Positions 6,589-11,642 of a DNA stretch of 11,642 nucleotides are shown one piece after another. Under the pieces are notes generated by a model, which was not told the DNA's origin, searched no databases, and was given only the letters and a program-made list of their open reading frames with translations. The DNA comes from an uncultured Oscillospiraceae bacterium (GTDB taxonomy: Bacteria > Bacillota > Clostridia > Oscillospirales > Oscillospiraceae), in assembly GCA_947628265.1 (NCBI GenBank), contig CANQZF010000032.1:1-11642 (forward strand), given 5' to 3'. Position 1 is the first letter of the stretch. Every line of letters begins with the position of its first letter. The position numbers and the translations under genes were made by a program.

Positions 6589-7497
6589 ATGACCGTACAA
6601 AATCTCATGCTCTATGAGGACAAGTACTACATCCGCGTGAACGAGGAGAACGACACCATCTTCTACTTTTTTGACTACGATGTCCGCAGCGCCGACATCA
6701 ACATGGTGTTCCAGCACTTCCACACCTTTTTCGAGCTGTGCATCCCCCTGTGCCCCAACGCCGTCCACTTTATCGAGGGCATCCCCTATGAGATTCAGGC
6801 CTTTGACATCGTGGGCATCTCCCCCAACCGTCTGCACAAGACCCAATACCCCGCCGGCAAGCCCTGCCGGAGGCTCATCATCCAGTTCAACATCCCCTCC
6901 ACCGTGGCGGGGCTCTCCGACGAGTACGGGCAGCTCCTACACATGTTCGACCGGGAGGTCCCCATCTTCCGCTTCGACCCGGAGCTCCAGAAGCACCTGT
7001 GCGGGAAGCTCAACGACATCTTCCGCCTGGCCCCGAAAAAGGACCCCATGCGCAACCTGATCCTCCACCAGAAGTTCGTGGAGTTTCTGATCCTCCTCTT
7101 CCTCAACCGGGACAACAACATCTACACCAATCGGGCGGAGCTCAAGGAGCTGGAGTCCAAGGTCTACGCCGTGGCAGGCTTCATCCACTCCCACTACCCG
7201 GAGGAGCTCAGCTTGGAGCGGCTGGCCCGGGAATTTTGCATAAGCCCCACGTACCTCTCCCACAAGTTCAAGCAGGTGACGGGCTTTTCCGTCACGGACT
7301 ACATCCAGATGACCAGGATCCGGAACGTCCAGGCGCTTTTGGTGAACACCAGCATCCCCATCACCGAGGTGGCGGAGCCCTGCGGCTTCAACTGCTTTTC
7401 CCAGTTCAACCGGGTGTTCCGCAAGCACATCGGTATGTCCCCATCCCTGTACCGCAAGCAAAATCAGCTCCCCCACCCGGCCCAGTGGTCGCTGTGA
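6589..7497 (+). CDS. AraC-family transcriptional regulator
   Basis: This is a 302-aa regulator of standard family length. The N-terminal half is a cupin-like ligand-sensing domain (about 35-100), with HFHTFFEL at 43-50 and PNRLHK at 79-84. The C-terminal part (about 195-290) holds two helix-turn-helix motifs: LSLERLAREFCISPTYLSHKF (about 208-227), and a second at about 257-280 that ends in the FNRVFRKHIGMSPSLYR family signature. It most likely binds a sugar derived from the imported glycan and activates the divergent operons. It is encoded inside the operon it would control, which implies autoregulation. The start has GGAGGG-type Shine-Dalgarno bases in the 12-base gap after the glycosidase stop, so translation is probably coupled. 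Which sugar it senses is unknown. Confidence 0.93.
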   Translation: MTVQNLMLYEDKYYIRVNEENDTIFYFFDYDVRSADINMVFQHFHTFFELCIPLCPNAVHFIEGIPYEIQAFDIVGISPNRLHKTQYPAGKPCRRLIIQFNIPSTVAGLSDEYGQLLHMFDREVPIFRFDPELQKHLCGKLNDIFRLAPKKDPMRNLILHQKFVEFLILLFLNRDNNIYTNRAELKELESKVYAVAGFIHSHYPEELSLERLAREFCISPTYLSHKFKQVTGFSVTDYIQMTRIRNVQALLVNTSIPITEVAEPCGFNCFSQFNRVFRKHIGMSPSLYRKQNQLPHPAQWSL

Positions 7498-7515
7498 GAG
7501 AAAGGAGAACGTCCA

Positions 7516-8352
7516 ATGCTTGTATCCCTCAAGGAGGTCCTGCGCTACGCCGAGGAAAAAGGCTGCGCCGCGGGGGCCTTCAACACCACGAATTTGGAGT
7601 GTATCCGCGCCGTCCTCGGCGCGGCGGAGAGGCTGGGCGTCCCCGTGATCATAAGCCACGCCCAGGTCCGGGAGAAGGCCGCGCCCCTGGAGGTCATCGG
7701 CCCCGTCATGGTGCTGTCGGCCAAGCGGGCCTGTGTGCCGGTGGCGGTGCACCTGGACCACTGCACGGACCTTGGGTACATGGAGCGGGCGCTGAGGCTG
7801 GGCTTTACCGGCGTCATGTACGACGGGAGCCTCCTGCCCTACGGCGAGAACGTGGAAAACACCCGCAGGGCCGTGGCCATGGCCGCGCCCCTGGGCGCCG
7901 GGGTGGAGGCGGAACTGGGGGCGCTGGCCCACCAGGAGGACGGGGCAAAAAGCGCCTCCGGGCCGGTGTACACCGAGCCGGAGCTGGCGGTCCGGTTCGT
8001 CCGGGACACCGGCATCGACGCCCTGGCCCCCAGCTTTGGCACCAGCCACGGGATCTACCGCTCCGCCCCCGTATTGGACCTTGACCGGGTGGCCGTCATC
8101 CGGAATCTGGTGAAGCTCCCCCTGGTGATGCACGGCGGCAGCGGCGTGTCCCCGGAGGACTACCGCGCGGCCATCAAAAGCGGCATTCGGAAGATCAACT
8201 ACTTCTCCTATATGTCCAACGCCGGGGTGCGGGCCGTCCGGGAGCTGCTGGACCGGGAGGACGTGACCTATTTCCACGACCTGGCCCTGGCGGCCCAGAA
8301 CGCCATGTCCGCCGACGCGGAGACCGCCATGCGGGTATTCTATACTGTCTGA
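7516..8352 (+). CDS. Class II ketose-bisphosphate aldolase (Fba/GatY/KbaY family)
   Basis: This is a zinc-dependent aldolase that cleaves a ketose 1,6-bisphosphate to dihydroxyacetone phosphate and an aldehyde; 278 aa, typical of the GatY/KbaY/FbaA group. Key residues are in place: HLDH with catalytic D81 and zinc ligand H82, MYDGS (101-105), VEAELG (130-135), GTSHG with zinc ligand H178, and HGGSG with H206. The phosphate loop is a variant: where family members usually read VNxxT, this one reads INYFSYM (227-233), keeping N228 and a hydroxyl residue (S231). With NagB next door, tagatose-1,6-bisphosphate from galactosamine, or fructose-1,6-bisphosphate, are the likeliest substrates, but no matching 6-phosphate kinase is visible. 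Its ribosome site is AAAGGAG in the 18-base gap after the regulator. Confidence 0.9.
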   Translation: MLVSLKEVLRYAEEKGCAAGAFNTTNLECIRAVLGAAERLGVPVIISHAQVREKAAPLEVIGPVMVLSAKRACVPVAVHLDHCTDLGYMERALRLGFTGVMYDGSLLPYGENVENTRRAVAMAAPLGAGVEAELGALAHQEDGAKSASGPVYTEPELAVRFVRDTGIDALAPSFGTSHGIYRSAPVLDLDRVAVIRNLVKLPLVMHGGSGVSPEDYRAAIKSGIRKINYFSYMSNAGVRAVRELLDREDVTYFHDLALAAQNAMSADAETAMRVFYTV

Positions 8353-8385
8353 AAATTATTGAATTTGAGATTTTTGGGGGATATT

Positions 8386-9111
8386 ATGAAGATCATCGAA
8401 GCGCGCGACTATGACCACATGAGCCGGCAGGCGGCGAATATCATCTCCGCCCAGGTCATTTTGAAGCCCGCGTCCGTGCTGGGCCTGGCCACAGGGTCCA
8501 GCCCCATCGGGGCGTACCGGCAGCTCATCGACTGGTACGGAAAGGGCGACATCGATTTTTCCGCCGTGCGGACGGTGAATTTGGACGAGTATGTGGGCCT
8601 GGGGCCGGAGGACAGCCAGAGCTACGCCCACTTCATGCGCGTCCATCTCTTCGACCACGTGAATATCCGGAGGGAAAACACCCATATCCCCGACGGCCTG
8701 AACGATGACGCCCAGGCGGAGTGCCGGCGGTACGATGAGATCATCGCCTCGCTGGGCGGCATCGACCTTCAGCTTCTGGGTCTGGGCCCCAACGGGCACA
8801 TCGGCTTCAACGAGCCGTCCCGGAGCTTCGCCAAGGGCACCCACAAGGTGGAGCTCAGCCCCGCCACCGTGGAGGCCAACCGGCGGTTTTTCGGCCCCGG
8901 CCGCCAGGTGCCCGGATACGCCTACACCATGGGCATCTGCGACATCATGCAGGCGCGGCGGGTGGTCATGGTGGTCTCCGGCTCCCACAAGGCCGCCATC
9001 GTCCGGGACGCCTTTCTGGGTCCCGTGACCCCGGAGGTCCCCGCCTCCATTCTCCAGCTGCACAGGGATTTCACGCTGGTAGCTGATAGGGAATCCCTCT
9101 CTTTGCTGTAA
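8386..9111 (+). CDS. nagB: Glucosamine-6-phosphate deaminase
   Basis: NagB converts glucosamine-6-phosphate to fructose-6-phosphate and ammonia, the last step of amino-sugar catabolism before glycolysis. At 241 aa it matches the short Bacillus-type enzyme and lacks the C-terminal extension of the allosteric E. coli form. Motifs are the phosphate loop LGLATGSSP (32-40), NLDEYVG with the catalytic acid D67 (65-71), and LGLGPNGHIGFNEP (131-144) with catalytic H138 and E143. I chose the ATG at 8386, which has GGGGGAT just ahead. A TTG at 8359 in the same frame would add nine residues but has no good ribosome site. It lies 33 bases after the aldolase, in a short AT-rich gap, and is last in the operon before the terminator. 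Confidence 0.95.
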   Translation: MKIIEARDYDHMSRQAANIISAQVILKPASVLGLATGSSPIGAYRQLIDWYGKGDIDFSAVRTVNLDEYVGLGPEDSQSYAHFMRVHLFDHVNIRRENTHIPDGLNDDAQAECRRYDEIIASLGGIDLQLLGLGPNGHIGFNEPSRSFAKGTHKVELSPATVEANRRFFGPGRQVPGYAYTMGICDIMQARRVVMVVSGSHKAAIVRDAFLGPVTPEVPASILQLHRDFTLVADRESLSLL

Positions 9112-9162
9112 ACCGTTTTTGGAGGCGTGAAAAATAGACCTTCGTTTAAGTAAAGAACGCTG

Positions 9163-9198
9163 AAACGGGCGGGTCCATTTGGGGGACCCGCCCGTTTT
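9163..9198. terminator. Bidirectional intrinsic terminator between converging operons
   Basis: Perfect 14-bp arms (9163-9176 and 9184-9197) enclose a 7-base loop. The core is GC-rich, with A and T runs on the flanks: TTTT to the right for the nagB transcript, and TTTC followed by mixed bases to the left. It should stop the glycosidase-to-nagB operon well and the nagA-kinase operon less strongly. The rest of the 99-base gap shows nothing else. Confidence 0.92.
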
Positions 9199-9210
9199 GC
9201 TTAGAGTTTT

Positions 9211-10164
9211 TCAATTAAGTCGTTGGCGAAATGTCCGGAGGGCTAAGGCGGCGGAGCCGTAGATTCCGGCGTCGTTGCCGAGGGTGGCGGTGACGATGGG
9301 GGTGTCTTTGCAAAATTGAAACGCCAGGGTTTTGTAGTGGGCGGCGGTCATGCGGGTGAGGAGCTCCCCCGCCCCGGATACGCCCCCGCCCAGGACGAAG
9401 AGCTCCGGGTCCACGATGGCCGCCAGGGTCGCGAGGCCCCGCGCGAGATACCGGCAGAATTTGTCCGCCACACCCAGGGCCAGCCGGTCCCCGGCCTTGG
9501 CCGCGTCCCAGACGGCCCTGGCGTCCAGGACCTCAATGCCCCGGAGAGCCGAGGGCTCGTGGGAATTTTGAAGGGCCTCCCGGGCCATCCGGGCGCACCC
9601 GGTGGCGGAGGCGTACTGCTCCAGGCACCCGTACCCCCCGCAGGCGCAGACCCGCGTCTCCCCGGGCTCCACCCGGACGTGTCCGATCTCTCCCCCGGCC
9701 ATATGGGCTCCGGGGAGGCTCAAGCCGTCCAGGACGATCCCGCCGCCCACGCCGGTACCCAGAGTCACAAGGACAAGGCTCCGAAAGCCCCTCCCCACGC
9801 CCTGCCAATACTCCCCCATGGCGGCGGCGTTGGCGTCGTTGTCGGCCACGGTCCGAAGGCCGGAGGCGGACTCGATCCCGGCGATCAGGGGAAAGCGCAC
9901 CCAGCCCAGGTTCTCCGCGTCCACCGTCCCGTCGGGCCACGCCTGTCCGGGGACGCCCACGCCGATGCCTAAGAGGTCCCCGGCGGGGATCCCCAGCTTT
10001 TCTCTGTGTTCCAAAAGGCTCCCCGCGATGTCTCCGGGGATGCTTTTCCCTGAATTCGTCCGGTCCGTGGGGATGTCCCACTTGTCTATAAGATGCCCGT
10101 CCTCCCGGAAAACGCCCATCTTGACGGCCGTGCCCCCCAGGTCCACGCCAAAGCAATACTTCAT
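9211..10164 (-). CDS. ROK-family sugar kinase (likely N-acetylglucosamine or glucose kinase)
   Basis: This is an ATP-dependent cytoplasmic hexose kinase; 317 aa, normal for bacterial ROK kinases. It begins with the phosphate-binding motif DLGGT (8-12). DNDANAAAMGE (108-118) contains the catalytic aspartate D110, and LGTGVGGG (135-142) follows. The ROK signature has the zinc-site histidine in GGEIGH (H162) and the cysteines of the CACGGYGCLE cluster (C173, C175, C180). ROK kinases phosphorylate glucose, GlcNAc, ManNAc and others. Being translationally coupled to nagA (ATGA overlap, 10161-10164), this one most plausibly makes the GlcNAc-6-phosphate that NagA consumes. That fits an ABC importer, which delivers unphosphorylated sugar, unlike a PTS. 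Substrate specificity is inferred from context. Confidence 0.92.
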   Translation of the reverse strand: MKYCFGVDLGGTAVKMGVFREDGHLIDKWDIPTDRTNSGKSIPGDIAGSLLEHREKLGIPAGDLLGIGVGVPGQAWPDGTVDAENLGWVRFPLIAGIESASGLRTVADNDANAAAMGEYWQGVGRGFRSLVLVTLGTGVGGGIVLDGLSLPGAHMAGGEIGHVRVEPGETRVCACGGYGCLEQYASATGCARMAREALQNSHEPSALRGIEVLDARAVWDAAKAGDRLALGVADKFCRYLARGLATLAAIVDPELFVLGGGVSGAGELLTRMTAAHYKTLAFQFCKDTPIVTATLGNDAGIYGSAALALRTFRQRLN

Positions 10165-11282
10165 GTCCTCTCCCCCGCCGCTCCTGCGTATGGTTTTCCG
10201 TCAATGAAGACGGCTTTTATGTTGAGATCCCCGTCCAGCAGAACAAGGTCCGCTCTCCGCCCCGGGGCTATGGTCCCGGCCTCCAGCCCCACGGCGGTGG
10301 CGGGGGCGGCGGTGGCCGCGTACACAGCGTCCTCCAGGGGGATACCGAAGCGGACCGCCCGCCGCAGACCCTCCATGAGGCTTATGGAGGAGCCGGCGAT
10401 GGTCCCGTCGGGGAGCGTAGCCCTGCCGCCGCTCATCCGCACCGGCTGGCCCCCCAGGGTGTACGCGCCGTCGGGCATCCCGGCACAGCGCAGGGAGTCG
10501 GAGATAAGGTCGATTTTGTCCCCGAAGAGCCGGAACGCCGCCCGCACCGCCGACGGGTGGACGTGGAGGCCGTCGCAGATGAGCTCCGCCGTGGCCCCGG
10601 CGTCCATGGCCGCGCCGATGAGCCCCGGCGCTCTGTGGAGGAGGGGCGGCATGGCGTTAAATAGGTGTGTCACGTGGCTGGCTCCGGCCTCAAAGGCCGC
10701 CCGGGCCGTGTCGTAATCGGCGTCGCTGTGCCCCAGGGACACGGCGCAGACCTTTGAGGCCCTGCGGATGAAATCAAGGGCTCCCGGCTCCTCACAGGCC
10801 ACGGTGACAAGGCGCACGGCACCGCCGGAGCGGTCATGGAGCCTCAGGAGCATGTTCGGATCCGGCGGGCAGAGGTTTTGGGCGTTCTGGGCCCCGCGCC
10901 GGTGAAAGCTCAAAAACGGCCCCTCCAGGTGGACGCCGGCGCACCGGGCCCCGTCCCGGCGGCGAAAGCCCCTCACCGCGTCCATGGCGGTATTGAGCTC
11001 CGGCTCCCGGAGGGTCACAGTGGTGGCCAGGAAGCTCGTGACACCGTTGGAGGCGTACCAGTCCGACAGCCGCGAAAGGCCCTCCGGCCTCCCGTCGGAA
11101 AAGTCCTCCCCCCAGGCCCCATGGGTGTGAATATCCACCAGCCCCGGAATGAGGTACCCCCCGCCGGCGTCCATATCCGCCTCCCCGGGGATATGTCCCA
11201 GCTCGTCGATAGTCCCGGAAAAGCGGATGTCGCCGTTGACAAACGCCCTCCCCAGGTAGATCCCGGCGTTTTTAATAATCAT
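10161..11282 (-). CDS. nagA: N-acetylglucosamine-6-phosphate deacetylase
   Basis: NagA removes acetate from GlcNAc-6-phosphate to give glucosamine-6-phosphate, the substrate of NagB. The protein is 373 aa, close to the usual 380-390. Amidohydrolase motifs in order are DIHTHG (50-55), HLEGPF with metal ligand E120, LGHSDAD with H185, THLFNAM with H206, CDGLHVHP with H240, and the catalytic aspartate in ISDS (D262) where TDA is commoner. I place the start at the ATG ending at 11282 because GGGAGGAG precedes it at proper spacing. An in-frame ATG at 11321 would add 13 residues encoded across that ribosome site and up to the repeat edge, and is unlikely. It is the first gene of a two-gene operon with the ROK kinase. 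Confidence 0.94.
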   Translation of the reverse strand: MIIKNAGIYLGRAFVNGDIRFSGTIDELGHIPGEADMDAGGGYLIPGLVDIHTHGAWGEDFSDGRPEGLSRLSDWYASNGVTSFLATTVTLREPELNTAMDAVRGFRRRDGARCAGVHLEGPFLSFHRRGAQNAQNLCPPDPNMLLRLHDRSGGAVRLVTVACEEPGALDFIRRASKVCAVSLGHSDADYDTARAAFEAGASHVTHLFNAMPPLLHRAPGLIGAAMDAGATAELICDGLHVHPSAVRAAFRLFGDKIDLISDSLRCAGMPDGAYTLGGQPVRMSGGRATLPDGTIAGSSISLMEGLRRAVRFGIPLEDAVYAATAAPATAVGLEAGTIAPGRRADLVLLDGDLNIKAVFIDGKPYAGAAGERT

Positions 11283-11300
11283 ACGCACTCCTCCCGGCGG

Positions 11301-11313
11301 TATTTTCAAAATA
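11301..11313. promoter_or_regulatory. AT-rich dyad upstream of nagA
   Basis: TATTTT, C, AAAATA forms a perfect 13-base dyad in an otherwise GC-rich stretch, between the nagA ribosome site and the repeat cluster. It may be part of the nagA promoter or a regulator site. I find no convincing -35/-10 pair here, so nagA may be transcribed from within or beyond the repeats. Confidence 0.3.
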
Positions 11314-11322
11314 GCGTTCATC

Positions 11323-11531
11323 CCCCGCCTAAGCGGGGAGGACTTATAAGGTGCGGCTTCGCCGCGATCTCATTTGCCCCTCCCTCTGGGAGGGGTGCCC
11401 GAGCGCAGCGATGGGCAGGGTGGGTCCGTATACCCATCTACACCCCCACCCCCTGCCCCCTCCCAAAGGGAGGGGCTTTTAAAATCAGCGGCGAAGCCGC
11501 AACCTTTTTAGCCTTCCCCGCTTAGGCGGGG
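11323..11531. repeat. Intergenic palindromic element with long imperfect inverted arms
   Basis: The left arm (11323-11395) and right arm (11456-11531) are imperfect inverted copies of about 75 bases. The outer ends match exactly over CCCCGCCTAAGCGGGG, both contain GCGGCTTCGCCGC, and both end in a CCCTCCC...GGGAGGG hairpin. The 60-base middle has a further weak inverted match (GGGCAGGGTGGG against CCCACCCCCTGCCC). It has no believable coding frame. It looks like a MITE- or REP-like dispersed element. Whether it recurs in the genome cannot be seen from here. Confidence 0.75.
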
Positions 11532-11642
11532 AAGGTGGCGCGTTAGCGACAGATGAGGTGAGAAGGTACGTTCATCTGAGCGCTCAAAATCCCCCACCTT
11601 CTCACCTCACCCCTACCCCTCCCCGCCCTGCGGGGAGGGCTT
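11512..11642. repeat. Further copies of hairpin-plus-G-rich-tail repeat, running off the window
   Basis: One hairpin at 11512-11535 (10-bp perfect arms, TTAG loop) is followed by a G-rich tail. A second hairpin at 11617-11639 (10-bp arms, 3-base loop) carries the same kind of tail on the opposite strand. The tails contain a perfect 14-bp inverted match, 11554-11567 against 11596-11609. With the hairpin at 11377-11395 this makes three modules of the same design within 360 gene-free bases. The window ends inside the last one, a common place for assemblies to break. Confidence 0.7.

Noticed and set aside
5194..6846. 550-residue minus-strand frame opposite the glycosidase
   Set aside because: It is a shadow of the GH28-like gene; it crosses the rightward promoter and the intergenic gap and shows no domain.
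8353..8387. Possible internal promoter before nagB (TTGAAT, 17 bases, TATTAT)
   Set aside because: The -10 would overlap the nagB start codon, so transcription would begin inside the gene. The short AT-rich gap is better read as an ordinary intercistronic spacer.
11323..11642. CRISPR array or coding gene in the repeat cluster
   Set aside because: The units are not evenly spaced, are inverted rather than direct, and lack unique spacers. Open frames across it have no start signal or domain.

Overview
The window reads as a high-GC Bacillota genome, most like gut Oscillospiraceae or a related Clostridia lineage. The grounds are GC-rich codons, strong AGGAGG-type ribosome sites, sigma-A-like promoters in short AT-rich gaps, and a Gram-positive-style lipoprotein binding protein. 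This placement is inference from style and not a taxonomic match. Both ends lie in palindromic or repetitive DNA, so the window is probably a whole assembly contig.

Layout. (1) Positions 1-4929, minus strand: a Dpp/Opp-type ABC importer operon in the order binding lipoprotein, permease B, permease C, ATPase. The ATPase is cut at the left end by a perfect fold-back palindrome. (2) Positions 4930-5256: an AT-rich divergent control region with a strong rightward promoter, one or two leftward promoters, and two mirrored copies of a two-part box. Each copy ends one base before a -35-like hexamer. (3) Positions 5257-9111, plus strand: a GH28-like beta-helix glycosidase, an AraC-family regulator, a class II ketose-bisphosphate aldolase and glucosamine-6-phosphate deaminase (NagB), closed by a bidirectional terminator. 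(4) Positions 9211-11282, minus strand: nagA and a ROK sugar kinase with overlapping stop and start, converging on the same terminator. (5) Positions 11283-11642: no gene, but a cluster of nested palindromic repeats.

How they fit together (inference). The importer brings an oligosaccharide or glycoconjugate into the cell unphosphorylated. The cytoplasmic GH28-like enzyme trims it. Amino sugar released is phosphorylated by the ROK kinase, deacetylated by NagA and deaminated and isomerised by NagB to fructose-6-phosphate. The aldolase suggests that a second sugar is handled as a ketose bisphosphate. The AraC protein probably senses the substrate and drives both divergent operons through the mirrored boxes.

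The parts with most claim to novelty are the GH28-like enzyme, which lacks the canonical GHG histidine and RIK lysine, its pairing with amino-sugar catabolism and a peptide-type importer, and the mirrored control boxes. No mobile element, CRISPR array, tRNA or rRNA was seen.
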